Of a DNA stretch of 64,000 nucleotides, positions 44,005-53,146 are shown one piece after another. Position 1 is the first letter of the stretch. The number at the start of each line of letters is the position of its first letter. A model generated the notes under the pieces. The model was not told the DNA's origin and searched no databases. It worked only from the letters and a program-made list of their open reading frames with translations. A program made the translations under genes and the position numbers. Source of the DNA: Candidatus Bathyarchaeota archaeon (GTDB lineage Archaea > Thermoproteota > Bathyarchaeia > Bathyarchaeales > Bathycorpusculaceae); contig JAMDCQ010000003.1 in the NCBI GenBank assembly GCA_023488905.1, positions 1 to 64,000 of the forward strand, written 5' to 3'.

Positions 44005-44976
44005 ATGACAACTCAAGAATGGAAATTCACAGCCAAAGACATCGCAGCAAAACCCGACCTATTCCTGTCAGGCCATCGTGCATGTGCAGGATGCGCACCT
44101 GTATCAGTGCTTAGATTAGTCATGAAAGCCACCCGCGGACCCACAATCGTAACCCAAGCAACCGGTTGCATGGAAATCGTCGGCTCAATCTACCCCTACA
44201 CATCTTGGGCTCTACCCTGGCTCCACACTGCCTTTGAGAACGCCGCTGCAAACGCTTCCGGCATCGACGCAGCCATAAAAATCATGCGCAAAAAAGGCAA
44301 AATCAAAGATGAGTATGTCGATGTCATCGCCATAGCAGGCGATGGTGGAACCCTCGACATCGGTCTACAAGCCCTCTCAGGCGCAGTTGAACGTGGTCAC
44401 GACTTTCTTTTTGTCCTCTATGACAACGAAGGATACATGAACACTGGCATACAGCGAAGCAGCTCCACACCCATTGGTGCATCCACTACAACCAGTCCAG
44501 CAGGCTCAGTAATCCCGGGTAAACTGGAAAAGAAAAAGCCCATCACTGAAATCATGCTTGCACACGAAATGGAATACGTCGCCACCGCTACGCCTTACTA
44601 CTGGAAAGACCTCATTACCAAAGTTCGCAAAGGCTTAGAAGTTGAAGGACCCGCTTTCCTTCATGTATTCGCGCCATGCCCAAGAGGCTGGAGAAGTGAC
44701 CCCGCAAAATCCATGGAATACTCCAAACTCTCAGTCGAAACCTGTGTGTTCCCAATCTGGGAGGCAGTCAACGGCAAACGCCAACTATCTACACCCAGCA
44801 AAGTCATCTCTTTAGCGCCACAGAAAAAGAAGCCAGTTAAAGCTTACCTCGAAGGACAAGGCAGATTCCGTCACCTCTTCACACCACAGAACGCACATAT
44901 CATCGAAGAGATTCAGCGCTCAACTGATGAACGCTGGGAAAAGCTACTCCAGAAATGCGCTTCAGGCGCAACCTAA
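44005..44976 (+). CDS. porB: Pyruvate:ferredoxin oxidoreductase beta subunit (TPP-binding)
   Basis: A 323-residue TPP subunit. Cluster-binding cysteines start in HRACAGCAP and continue with ATGCMEIVGS and a late HVFAPCPRGW. The TPP motif is GDGGTLDIGLQALSGAVERGHDFLFVLYDNEGYMNTG. GGAGGAAAAG precedes the ATG. It ends the operon; a T-rich stretch (TTTTCTTTTTTGTTTT) and then a MITE-like repeat follow. Confidence 0.95.
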   Translation: MTTQEWKFTAKDIAAKPDLFLSGHRACAGCAPVSVLRLVMKATRGPTIVTQATGCMEIVGSIYPYTSWALPWLHTAFENAAANASGIDAAIKIMRKKGKIKDEYVDVIAIAGDGGTLDIGLQALSGAVERGHDFLFVLYDNEGYMNTGIQRSSSTPIGASTTTSPAGSVIPGKLEKKKPITEIMLAHEMEYVATATPYYWKDLITKVRKGLEVEGPAFLHVFAPCPRGWRSDPAKSMEYSKLSVETCVFPIWEAVNGKRQLSTPSKVISLAPQKKKPVKAYLEGQGRFRHLFTPQNAHIIEEIQRSTDERWEKLLQKCASGAT

Positions 44977-44996
44977 ACTTTTCTTTTTTGTTTTAA

Positions 44997-45283
44997 TTAA
45001 ACGGTAGATCAAAAAAATCTTGTTTGTGTACTTGTTGTTTTTTGTGCTGTTGATTTTTGTGGAGAAAAATACAGTCGATACGTGCTTTCACATTCGCATG
45101 GTGGTGGTTTCAACATGCTTCTATGTTGGGCGTGTGGAGAAAACCTCACAGCCCACACCGAAACAGACGATGAGAAACAGCCTGAACCCAAAACGCAAAC
45201 GCACCCAGTTGCCGTCGTGTGGTGTGCCGTAAACCAAAACACCCACATAAAGAGCCAAAACAAAAAATTTGATCTACTGCAAA
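44997..45283 (+). mobile_element. MITE-like element (copy identical to 48444-48723)
   Basis: Non-coding. Ends are GGTAGATCAAAAAAAT and AAATTTGATCTACTG, an imperfect terminal inverted repeat. Bases 45000-45279 are the exact reverse complement of 48444-48723 (280 bp). The left flank has TTAA (44997-45000). Apparent short reading frames inside are not supported: they shift between copies of the family. Confidence 0.7.
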
Positions 45284-45332
45284 ATAAAGTGTTGATTTTT
45301 TTAATTTAAGGTTGAGTCAGCCACGCGTAGGT

Positions 45333-46001
45333 TTACTGGGTGGAGACAGAGATAACGATGTTCATGCTGAAGTCAGTTAAATCGCCGGTGTCTGCAGCTA
45401 CCTTTAACGTCAGGATTGCGGCTACCATTGCGCCTGCTGCAATTGTGCTACCTTGTTTGTTCCATGTTAGGGTTAATTTGTCGCTTGCATCTGTGGGAGT
45501 CCATGATGATGCAGTCATGCTCAAAGTTGCTGCCGTGTTGCCTGTGTTTTTTATGTAGATCGTTTTTGTTGCTTCATCACCTGGGTGGAGGGTTCCCCAA
45601 ATTATATTATCGCAGGTTGTTATTGCGTTCCCGTCTTCGTATATGGCGAGGTTTAGGGTGCTCGTTATGGTATTCTGTTGGTTATTGCTGTCAGTTTGGC
45701 TGTGGCTGTTTTGGTTGTTTCCGTTGGTTGTGGGACTTGGTGTTGCGTTAATGGTGATGTTTTGGTTGCTTTGGTTGTTTGTGCCGGTTACGGTGTTTTG
45801 TTGGTCATTGGTTTCGGTGTTGTTTGGATCAGTGTTATCTTGGCTGGTTGGTCCGTTGATTGTTTTGGCGGGCGGGATGTAATTTGGGGTGGTGGGTTGG
45901 GTGCTGAGCACTGCTGCTGTTACGGCGGTTAAGGTTATTGCGACTGTGAGTAGTGCCGCCAGTGGTATTATGAGTGGTTTGTTGATTGGCAATCTATTCA
46001 C
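45333..46001 (-). CDS. Secreted protein with Asn/Thr-rich linker
   Basis: A 222-residue protein from GTG 46001. A hydrophobic N-terminal signal or anchor (IIPLAALLTVAITLTAVTAAVL) leads to an Asn/Gln/Thr-rich linker (about residues 45-112), with many N-x-T/S sites, and a C-terminal Ig-like beta domain (LNLAIYEDGNAITTCDNIIWGTLHPGDEATKTIYIKNTGNTAATLSM). It is probably an extracellular glycoprotein; no enzyme motif is seen. It lies between the MITE-like repeat and the SGNH gene. Confidence 0.7.
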   Translation of the reverse strand: MNRLPINKPLIIPLAALLTVAITLTAVTAAVLSTQPTTPNYIPPAKTINGPTSQDNTDPNNTETNDQQNTVTGTNNQSNQNITINATPSPTTNGNNQNSHSQTDSNNQQNTITSTLNLAIYEDGNAITTCDNIIWGTLHPGDEATKTIYIKNTGNTAATLSMTASSWTPTDASDKLTLTWNKQGSTIAAGAMVAAILTLKVAADTGDLTDFSMNIVISVSTQ

Positions 46002-46132
46002 AGAAACATCTGTGTATATTACATCTTAATAAACAATATAGATGGCGCTTACTAACACACCAAACTGTTCAACAACCATACAAAATATGGAGCCAACTAC
46101 AAATAGCCCAAAACCTTTACTTGGCATACATT

Positions 46133-46813
46133 TTACTCTTCTTTCGACAAATCCAAAGCCAACACACTATAAACCGCGTCAGCAATCACCTGTGCCCCCT
46201 CAACCTTAGGATGCACGCCATCACCAAAATAATCCGGATGATCTAGAAGCGGCGTGTAGGCATCAACCAACGACACCCCAGTCACGTTTGCGACCTCGCT
46301 AATACTTGGAATAATCATTTGGGTGAGCAGGGTTCCGTTGAGATTTGCGTCGTTTTCGAATATCGGCGGCGGCAGCACAATGTACACTTTTGGTTTGCTT
46401 GACAGCGATTGGAACTCGCTTAGCAAACTGAGGTAGTCCGATATGAATTGCTCTTTGGATATGTTTAGGTCGTTGTCTGCATCGTTTGTTCCAAGCATAA
46501 CAACCACGATGTCTGGCTGGAACTGCTTGGCAAGCTCAAACGCCGTCGTGTTCATGTATGCACTCTCTGATTTGAGCGAAACCGTGACCCCGCCGACGCC
46601 AAAATCGCTTATCACATAGTTGGAGCCCAACTTTTCCCATAGGTAAAGCGTGTATTCGGTGCCTCTGGTTATGCTGTCGCCCACACAAGCGACGCGCACA
46701 GGGCTTTGAGGCGTCTGCTCGTTTGTGATGGCGGCAAGCATAACTGCCTCCAAGCTTGCTGCAACTAGCAACACTGTAACGGCAAGCGCCAGCAGCTTCA
46801 CGGTGCGATTCAT
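46133..46813 (-). CDS. SGNH/GDSL-type hydrolase, membrane-anchored or secreted
   Basis: A 226-residue protein. After a signal helix (residues 5-29) come the SGNH blocks: block I VACVGDSITRG (S47), block II glycine in DFGVGGVTV, block III MLGTNDAD, and block V DGVHPKVEGAQ with the catalytic Asp-x-x-His. Members hydrolyse esters on lipids or carbohydrates. Extracytoplasmic location suggests a role on surface polymers or imported esters. Same strand as the Asn-rich secreted protein, 131 bp apart. Confidence 0.85.
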   Translation of the reverse strand: MNRTVKLLALAVTVLLVAASLEAVMLAAITNEQTPQSPVRVACVGDSITRGTEYTLYLWEKLGSNYVISDFGVGGVTVSLKSESAYMNTTAFELAKQFQPDIVVVMLGTNDADNDLNISKEQFISDYLSLLSEFQSLSSKPKVYIVLPPPIFENDANLNGTLLTQMIIPSISEVANVTGVSLVDAYTPLLDHPDYFGDGVHPKVEGAQVIADAVYSVLALDLSKEE

Positions 46814-47036
46814 GCCTGCATGTTACTCTTATTCTGCTTTTAAACATTAAATCTAAAGCTGAAATTGCTGTTTGGATGAATCAGCCCGCTTTCTTGGTCA
46901 ATATGTTAATATCTTTCAACATAACTTTAAGCTGTAAACGCAACGCTAAGCACATTTCTGTTTAGCACCCTAAAGTTGGATATTCAACCAATTCTGGAAA
47001 AAAAATAACGTTGAAAATAATTCGGAAGAAAGAAAC

Positions 47037-48293
47037 TTGAAAATCGAAGTTCACGGTGGAGCCAGAGAAGTAGGCGGCTCATGCATAGCAGTTGAAACCG
47101 ACTCATGCAAGGTTGCCCTAGATTACGGTACAAAACTTGAGTCAGAGATGAAAAAACTGCCCAAGGACTTTGACGCTGTAGTCATCAGCCACGCACACTT
47201 AGACCACACTGGAAGTCTGCTTAGGTTATGCAAAAACAACAACCCCACTATCGTGGGTGCAGACATCACTCGAGATGTAACCGTTGACCTTCTCCATGAC
47301 ATGGTTAAAATCCAAAGCGAAAAAGGCAACTTAGAGTTTAACGACAGCCACGCCGAGAATGTTTCGGCATGTTGGTGGAGCCGAGACTCCGTTGCCTTGC
47401 CGGGGCTGAGCATCCAGCTTCAACCTGCGGGCCACGTTGCAGGCGCCAAAATAACAACCGTTCAAGCGGAAGGAAAAAAAATCGTCTACACAGGCGACTT
47501 CTGCGTCCACGACACCGAGATCTTGCAGGGCTTGCGGCTGGAGACGCTTCCCAAAAAACCCGACGTACTAATCACTGAGTCAACCTACGGCGGAAAAGTC
47601 AGGCCCCCCCGAAAAGAACTCGTCAAACAATTCATAGCTCAAATGGAGTTAACCATGGACAGGGGTGGAAACGTGCTGATACCCACTTTTGCTTTTCACA
47701 GAAGCCAAGAGATGGCAAAAAGAATCGACACCGCCATACAAAACGGCATCCTCCCAAAATACCACGTCTACACAATCTCAAACCTCGCCCAAAGAATAAA
47801 TGGCTACTTCAACTACCACAAGCAACTCTTCACCAAAGAAATCAAAGCGCAAAAGCACCCTTTCAACTACCGCCACGTAAAGCACCTCTACCGCACTTCG
47901 CAGATTGAATCGCCAGCCGTCGTCATCTGCACCTCAGGCTTTGGCCACGCAGGCGCAAGCCTAAGACTGTTACAGGAGTGGTGTGAAGACAAAGACAACG
48001 CGGTGATTCTGACTTCCGGTTACCTTCCGCCCGACAGCCCCTTGAAAACCGCAAAAGAAGAAGGTTTCTTCAAGACAAATGATGAAACGTATGATGTTAA
48101 GGCGGAAGTTAAGCAGATTGAGCTTTCAGGTCACGCTGACCAGACTGAGCTTGTAAATATTGTTAGTAAGGTGAAGCCGAAGCGTACGGTTTTGGTTCAT
48201 GGGGATTTGGAGCAGGCTGAGTTGTTGGCGGAGAAGATCGGGGAAATGACGGATGTTTGCATACCCCAACAGGGCGAAGTAATAGACGTCTAA
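47037..48293 (+). CDS. Beta-CASP metallo-beta-lactamase RNA-processing nuclease
   Basis: A 418-residue protein from TTG 47037. It has the MBL motif SHAHLDH (H52, H54, D56, H57), GHVAGA, YTGDF (motif 4) and a beta-CASP insertion with TESTYGG, VLIPTFAFHRSQEMA, HVKHLYRT, VICTSGFGHAG and the closing LSGHADQTEL and LVHGD. It resembles archaeal single-domain RNA nucleases related to CPSF73, but without KH domains, so it is of the shorter exonuclease class. Substrate specificity is not readable. Confidence 0.88.
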   Translation: MKIEVHGGAREVGGSCIAVETDSCKVALDYGTKLESEMKKLPKDFDAVVISHAHLDHTGSLLRLCKNNNPTIVGADITRDVTVDLLHDMVKIQSEKGNLEFNDSHAENVSACWWSRDSVALPGLSIQLQPAGHVAGAKITTVQAEGKKIVYTGDFCVHDTEILQGLRLETLPKKPDVLITESTYGGKVRPPRKELVKQFIAQMELTMDRGGNVLIPTFAFHRSQEMAKRIDTAIQNGILPKYHVYTISNLAQRINGYFNYHKQLFTKEIKAQKHPFNYRHVKHLYRTSQIESPAVVICTSGFGHAGASLRLLQEWCEDKDNAVILTSGYLPPDSPLKTAKEEGFFKTNDETYDVKAEVKQIELSGHADQTELVNIVSKVKPKRTVLVHGDLEQAELLAEKIGEMTDVCIPQQGEVIDV

Positions 48294-48404
48294 GCAAGGT
48301 TCTTTAGGGTATCCAGAAATCGGTTTTCTCCCAAAATTCAGACCATCATCCAAGAAAAAAATGATTTTGTCTTTAGGGGATAGGTCTATAGCAAAGCAAC
48401 AAAA

Positions 48405-48443
48405 CCCGTTAAAACCCGCATACGGTTTCGTATCCACCTTTAT
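48405..48443 (+). repeat. Dispersed repeat, hairpin module (left half, interrupted)
   Basis: CCCGCATACGGTTTCGTATCC and ACCTTTA match the hairpin part of 1136-1260. The matching right half (AAAAGGTGGGGGTCTAGTC) resumes after the 280-bp element, at about 48723-48760. Confidence 0.6.
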
Positions 48444-48723
48444 CAGTAGATCAAATTTTTTGTTTTGGCTCTTTATGTGGGTGTTTTGGTTTACGGCACA
48501 CCACACGACGGCAACTGGGTGCGTTTGCGTTTTGGGTTCAGGCTGTTTCTCATCGTCTGTTTCGGTGTGGGCTGTGAGGTTTTCTCCACACGCCCAACAT
48601 AGAAGCATGTTGAAACCACCACCATGCGAATGTGAAAGCACGTATCGACTGTATTTTTCTCCACAAAAATCAACAGCACAAAAAACAACAAGTACACAAA
48701 CAAGATTTTTTTGATCTACCGTT
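48444..48723 (-). mobile_element. MITE-like element inserted in a hairpin repeat
   Basis: The exact inverted copy of 45000-45279. Ends are CAGTAGATCAAA and TTTGATCTACCG. The left neighbour CTTTA and right neighbour TTAAAAGG rebuild the CTTTAAA of the uninterrupted repeat at 1215-1220, so a TTA/TTAA target duplication and insertion into the older repeat are visible. Confidence 0.7.
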
Positions 48724-48775
48724 AAAAGGTGGGGGTCTAGTCACGGCAGAGCAGTGTTTGTGTATCAAGATAAAT

Positions 48776-49822
48776 ATGGCGCGTAACGGTGTCAATAGCA
48801 GAAAAACCATGCCGAACCCAAGCGCGGAAGCCATCTGGAACCTCAACGACGCCCAACTCAAAGCGCTGCTCGATTCAGGCAGCCTCAAACCCCAAAGCGG
48901 CGGCGTCCGCTTTTACGCGCCCAGCTTTACCTACTACAAAACCAAACACTACAGCTCCACAACCGCAGAGTTCCCCACGATTTCAGTCACAGGCAACAGT
49001 TGCGCACTGAACTGCAAACACTGCGGCGGCAAAGTGCTCGAAACCATGCATCCCGCGTTGAGTGCGGAGCAACTTTGGCAGACTGGTTTGGCGCTTAAGG
49101 CGAAAGGCGCGAAGGGTGTTTTGGTCAGCGGCGGATGCTTGCCTGATGGTTCTGTACCCCTTGAAGGTTTTGCTGATGCGCTTTTTCGGTTTAAACATGA
49201 GTTGGCGTTAACAGTTTTTGTCCACACCGCCATAACCTCACCGCAGACTGCGGCTGCACTGAAGAAGGCAGATGTGGACGCTGCGTTGATTGATGTCATC
49301 GGCTCCGACCAAACCATAAAAAAAGTCCTCAACCTCAACGTAACCGCCCAAGACTACGCCCAATCCCTCCGAGCCCTCGCAAACGCAGACCTAAACGTCG
49401 TTCCCCACGTCATCGTCGGCTTAAACGACGGCGTACTCGACGGCGAACTCCAAGCCCTCCAAACCATCAACCAAACCGTCAAACCCTCCGCAGTGGTCAT
49501 CATCGCGTTTATGCCCCTCTACGGTACACAAATGCAGAAAACGCCGCCGCCCCGACCGCTCGACATCGCCAAAGTCGCTGCCGCCGCACGCCTCATGTTC
49601 CCAAAGACGCCGCTTGCGCTGGGTTGCATGCGACCTAAAGGCAAACTCCGCGGCCAAACCGACCTGCTCGCGCTCAAAGCGGGTGTGGACGCAGTTGCCT
49701 TTCCAAGCGAAGAAGCAGTTGAATACGCCCAAAAAATGGGGTGCAAAACGGTTTTTTCGTCTTATTGTTGCGCTCAGATGTTTCTGGATTTGGATGGTAA
49801 AGGGTTGAACCAAAGCTTTTAA
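48776..49822 (+). CDS. Radical SAM protein (COG1856-like)
   Basis: A 348-residue protein from ATG 48776 (ATG 48809 possible); longer readings upstream run into the repeat. The cluster motif NSCALNCKHC gives C76, C80 and C83 after TYYKTKHYSSTTAEFPTISVTG. VLVSGGCLPDGSVPLEGF and a final GCKTVFSSYCCAQM fit the BioB/LipA-like archaeal radical SAM group COG1856, some members of which take part in lipoate synthesis. The exact reaction is not established. Confidence 0.75.
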   Translation: MARNGVNSRKTMPNPSAEAIWNLNDAQLKALLDSGSLKPQSGGVRFYAPSFTYYKTKHYSSTTAEFPTISVTGNSCALNCKHCGGKVLETMHPALSAEQLWQTGLALKAKGAKGVLVSGGCLPDGSVPLEGFADALFRFKHELALTVFVHTAITSPQTAAALKKADVDAALIDVIGSDQTIKKVLNLNVTAQDYAQSLRALANADLNVVPHVIVGLNDGVLDGELQALQTINQTVKPSAVVIIAFMPLYGTQMQKTPPPRPLDIAKVAAAARLMFPKTPLALGCMRPKGKLRGQTDLLALKAGVDAVAFPSEEAVEYAQKMGCKTVFSSYCCAQMFLDLDGKGLNQSF

Positions 49823-49857
49823 CTGGTTTGGCTCCAAACGATGTTTTGGTTGAAAGG

Positions 49858-50064
49858 ATGAAAACTGTTGCTTTAGCTGTTTGCCTCTTTGGTTTCGCGT
49901 GCATCTCCGCCGCGGCCGCGCAACCCCCCTCGCCAACCCCCAACCCACAGAGCACCCTAATCGGCACAGCAATCGCCGCCACCGTAATCATCGCCGTTTT
50001 CGCATTCGTGGCTTACGCTGGCTTCAAAATCATTAAAAAATGGAGCAACTCCCAACCAGACTAA
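49858..50064 (+). CDS. Small secreted/membrane protein (68 aa)
   Basis: From ATG 49858: a signal-like helix (MKTVALAVCLFGFACISAAAA), a proline-rich spacer QPPSPTPNPQ, and a transmembrane helix (GTAIAATVIIAVFAFVAYAGFKII) with basic end KKWSNSQPD. Unrecognised. Its last 32 bp overlap the 3' end of the convergent DUF998 gene. Confidence 0.55.
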   Translation: MKTVALAVCLFGFACISAAAAQPPSPTPNPQSTLIGTAIAATVIIAVFAFVAYAGFKIIKKWSNSQPD

Positions 50065-50653
50065 CCCTTTTTGCTGCCTTGAGCATTTTTGCGGAGAGCA
50101 CAATCGCCCAAACCGAAACCGCCGCAGCAGAAACCGCCTCGGGGATCGCGACGTTAGGTACGTAGCGGATGGCAAATTGCAGAATCCAGGGCAACGCAGC
50201 TGCAACGCCAATAGCCACTGAGAACACAGCTAAACCTCGTTGATGATTGCGGAAGAAAGCGCACGTCAAGACAAACAACCCAATCGGCGCCAAAGCGAAG
50301 AACGCTACCGAAACCAGGTAATGTGTGGGGACAAAATGCTCGTTGAAGACACCGATGCACACCAGCGCCACCGTCGCTGCGGAAAACGCGGCAGAGCCCA
50401 CCTTACCCAAACGGCTCACTCCAGCAAAATTATACAAGCCAAAAACGGCAAATAAGAGCGCGAAAACCCCCGCTCCAATCAAACCAATCGTGAAGAGGAT
50501 GCTGGTTACGCCCTTGACTACGCCGAGGTCGCTTAGGGCGTTGCTTGTCCAGCTGAAAGGCGGATAAGACACGATGGCGCAGAGAATAAACGCTAAGGCA
50601 AATATGGGTGCCGCAAACCCCGCTACTGCTCCGACCTTCATTGGCAGAACCAT
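50033..50653 (-). CDS. DUF998 membrane protein
   Basis: A 206-residue protein with about six hydrophobic helices and the DUF998 pattern: FAAPIFALAFILCAIVSYPPFSWTSNALSDLGV near the N-terminus, FGLYNF and a central VFNEHFVPTHYLVSVAFFALAPIGL. Function unknown; the family is common in archaea. It converges with the small secreted protein gene (32-bp overlap) and follows the DUF763 gene on the same strand. Confidence 0.8.
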   Translation of the reverse strand: MVLPMKVGAVAGFAAPIFALAFILCAIVSYPPFSWTSNALSDLGVVKGVTSILFTIGLIGAGVFALLFAVFGLYNFAGVSRLGKVGSAAFSAATVALVCIGVFNEHFVPTHYLVSVAFFALAPIGLFVLTCAFFRNHQRGLAVFSVAIGVAAALPWILQFAIRYVPNVAIPEAVSAAAVSVWAIVLSAKMLKAAKRVSLVGSCSIF

Positions 50654-50685
50654 AACAATCGCTAACTCTATTGGTGAAGGCTGGT

Positions 50686-51828
50686 TTAAGAATTTGCGCT
50701 CTCAGGCACAAACCGCCGTAGATTCTGTAGGGAACGCAGCTTGTCTTTTTCGCCTATTTTAGCTTCTTCAACCGACTTTTTGAGGATTTCTATGGATTCA
50801 TCCATCGCCTTGCGGTCCACGGGGAACGGAACGCCGTCTTTGCCGCCGTATGCAAAGCTGAATTTGACGGGGTCTTCCCAACTTGGCTCCTCCCCATAAA
50901 CCAATTCGGCAACAAGCGCCAATCCGCGAACAGTTGCGGGTCCCACACCTTTAACGCTTAAGAATTCCTCATAGTTGCAGGGCTGGAACTCGTAGAGGCG
51001 GCTGAGTGTGTCCCAGTTGATGTTACGAGGCATGTTCAGCGTTATCTGTGTTTGTAACCATGGGTCGTCGGATTTGGGGAGCCACGTTTGGAGTGAAGCT
51101 TGGTTTTGGGGTTTGCTGGCGGATTGGATGAGACGCATTAGCTTCTTTGGGGGTTCCTTTGCCAAATCAACTGAGGCTTGGCGTGCTTCTTGGCTGGCGC
51201 GTGCAACCATGTTGAGAGCTTTTTCCCGCTTTACGTTGCAGGCTATAGCTTGGTGTGGCTCAACCACAAAATCATGCGTGTGCTCTGAGAGCCAATGGTA
51301 GCGGCGAGCGCTGTGGTCTTGGTCACTCATCCCCTGCTGAATAACCGCCCACTTGCCCTCTCTGGTGACAAGCAAAGCGTGGTGATAGAGCTGGTAGCCG
51401 TCTTGGACTGCGGTGTTGTCAACTTTAGCGGTCATGCGGCTGGTGTAGGTTAGGTCGTCTATTGTTTCCTGCGGGAAGCCCCATTTTTCGCCGACATTTT
51501 GTATGTCGCTGGGTGTTTTGCGGCTTGTTTTCCCTTTTCCACCGCAGACTGCAATACCATGTTCCTGCGGCGACAGCGCAGTTTTGAGGACGCCTGTCAC
51601 GACAGTTGTTACACCGCTACTATGCCAGTCATAAGCGAGAACGCAGCCTAGCGCTTGAAACCAATAAGGGTCACTGAGGCGAGCGATGAATTTGGCGGTG
51701 CCGTACTCGTCGATCATGACGTGGGCTATTTCGCGGGCTAAACCGCGCGTACGCCCAGTGAGCCAAGAAGGAGCCTTGCCACCATGCAAGGGTAAAGTTG
51801 CAATACCAGACCGAAACATATCCATCAC
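50686..51828 (-). CDS. DUF763 protein
   Basis: A 380-residue protein of the DUF763 family, shared by archaea and thermophilic bacteria. Recognisable parts: GIATLPLHGGKAPSWLTGRTRGLAREI, HHALLVTREGKWAVIQQGM, RYHWLSE and a helix-hairpin-helix-like FLSVKGVGPATVRGLALVAELVYG (about 298-321). The HhH region suggests nucleic-acid contact, but the function is unknown. Confidence 0.85.
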   Translation of the reverse strand: MMDMFRSGIATLPLHGGKAPSWLTGRTRGLAREIAHVMIDEYGTAKFIARLSDPYWFQALGCVLAYDWHSSGVTTVVTGVLKTALSPQEHGIAVCGGKGKTSRKTPSDIQNVGEKWGFPQETIDDLTYTSRMTAKVDNTAVQDGYQLYHHALLVTREGKWAVIQQGMSDQDHSARRYHWLSEHTHDFVVEPHQAIACNVKREKALNMVARASQEARQASVDLAKEPPKKLMRLIQSASKPQNQASLQTWLPKSDDPWLQTQITLNMPRNINWDTLSRLYEFQPCNYEEFLSVKGVGPATVRGLALVAELVYGEEPSWEDPVKFSFAYGGKDGVPFPVDRKAMDESIEILKKSVEEAKIGEKDKLRSLQNLRRFVPESANS

Positions 51829-52008
51829 GATTGGATGGGAAAAGTCTGGATTTATGGATTATTGCAACCAACCCCTCAAAAATAAGCAATCAAATTTCTG
51901 TACCTCCAAGAATTTACAGGATATTTAGGGCGAAAGTAAGCATTGTAAATAAAAGAAAAAGGTGCTTCTGAGGCAACGTAGCTTTTATTAAGGCAACAGC
52001 ACCTTAAC

Positions 52009-53085
52009 ATGCCAAACAAGGTGCCAAAAATCATGCCCAAAATCCGAGTAGCTCTAATCGGCGTGGGAAACTGCGCCTCATCATTCATCCAAGGCATCCA
52101 GTACTATTCTAGCGCTTCAAAGCCAGAAGACAACCTTGGATTACGCAACCCAACACTTGCAGGATTATTACCTAAAGACATTGAAGTCGTCGCGGCATTC
52201 GACGTTGACGCCCGCAAAGTCGGCTTAGACCTCGCGGAAGCAATTTTCGCTAAACCAAACAACGCGCCAAAAGTCTGCGACGTACCCAAACTAAGCGTCA
52301 AAGTAGCGAAAGGACCGCTTTTAGACGGCGTCGGCGAATCAACAAAAGCACTCGTAGAAGTCAGCGCCGAAGCTGATGCTAACGTTGCACAAATCCTCAT
52401 ATCCGCGCACGCAGAAATCGTAATTAACTTACTTCCAAGCGGCGCATCCAACGCCACACGATTCTACGCAATGCAAGCCATCGCAGCGGGATGCGCATTC
52501 ATCAACGCAACACCCAACTTCGTCGCCAGCGAACCCTCAATCGCAGCGCAGTTTGAAGACGCGGAACTACCTCTTGTAGGCGACGACTTAGTTGACCAAA
52601 TCGGCTCAACCGCACTCCACAAAACCCTGCTCAAGCTGCTCAGCGAAAGCGGCGTCCACATAAACGAAACCTACCAACTCGACGTTGGCGGCGGCACAGA
52701 ATCCGTCGACACCATGGACCGCACCCGCGATACAAAACGCATCATAAAAACTCAATCCGTTGCTTCTGCGCTGCCTTACGAAACCCAAGTCGTTGCAGGC
52801 TCAACTGACTACGTCGATTTCCTACAGAACAAACGTGACAGTTACTTCTGGATAAGCGGCACATACTTCTGCAACACACCACTAAAAATCGACCTTAAAT
52901 TCCAAACAACCGACGCACCAAACGCAGGTTCAGTCCTATTCGACGTTGTCCGCGCAGTCAAGGTGGCGTTGACTAAAAAGCAGGGTGGAGCGCTTGAAGC
53001 GGTTTGTGCTTATGGATTTAAGCGTCCGCCCAAGATGCTCCCTCTTGAAGTTGCCGAGGCAGAATTCAAAAAATTCGTGGCTTAA
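52009..53085 (+). CDS. Inositol-3-phosphate synthase
   Basis: A 358-residue archaeal myo-inositol-1-phosphate synthase, NAD-dependent, turning glucose 6-phosphate into inositol 3-phosphate. Rossmann motif IRVALIGVGNCASSFIQGI, then GLLPKDIEVVAAFDVDARKVG, LVGDDLVDQIGSTALHKTLL and LDVGGGTESVDTMDRTR. ATG 52033 (MPKIRVAL) is an alternative start. Its product feeds archaeal phosphatidylinositol-type lipids; the PGI/PMI gene next door supplies the substrate. Confidence 0.93.
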   Translation: MPNKVPKIMPKIRVALIGVGNCASSFIQGIQYYSSASKPEDNLGLRNPTLAGLLPKDIEVVAAFDVDARKVGLDLAEAIFAKPNNAPKVCDVPKLSVKVAKGPLLDGVGESTKALVEVSAEADANVAQILISAHAEIVINLLPSGASNATRFYAMQAIAAGCAFINATPNFVASEPSIAAQFEDAELPLVGDDLVDQIGSTALHKTLLKLLSESGVHINETYQLDVGGGTESVDTMDRTRDTKRIIKTQSVASALPYETQVVAGSTDYVDFLQNKRDSYFWISGTYFCNTPLKIDLKFQTTDAPNAGSVLFDVVRAVKVALTKKQGGALEAVCAYGFKRPPKMLPLEVAEAEFKKFVA

Positions 53086-53146
53086 CCTCATTTTTCCTTT
53101 TCTTTTGTTATCTTAAAAAACAGTTGCCCAAAAAAAAGGTGGCTGT
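53086..53146. terminator. T-rich terminator region between convergent genes
   Basis: Between the stop codons of the inositol-phosphate synthase and PGI/PMI genes lie ATTTTTCCTTTTCTTTTG on the plus strand and, reading the other way, CCTTTTTTTTGGG. Archaeal termination uses such oligo-T tracts. Confidence 0.45.

Noticed and set aside
45020-45232. A 70-residue reading frame repeated identically at 48491-48703 (minus strand)
   Set aside because: Identity is explained by the 280-bp repeat; related copies at 33079-33363 and 30165-30340 break the frame, and there is no ribosome-binding site or protein-like pattern.
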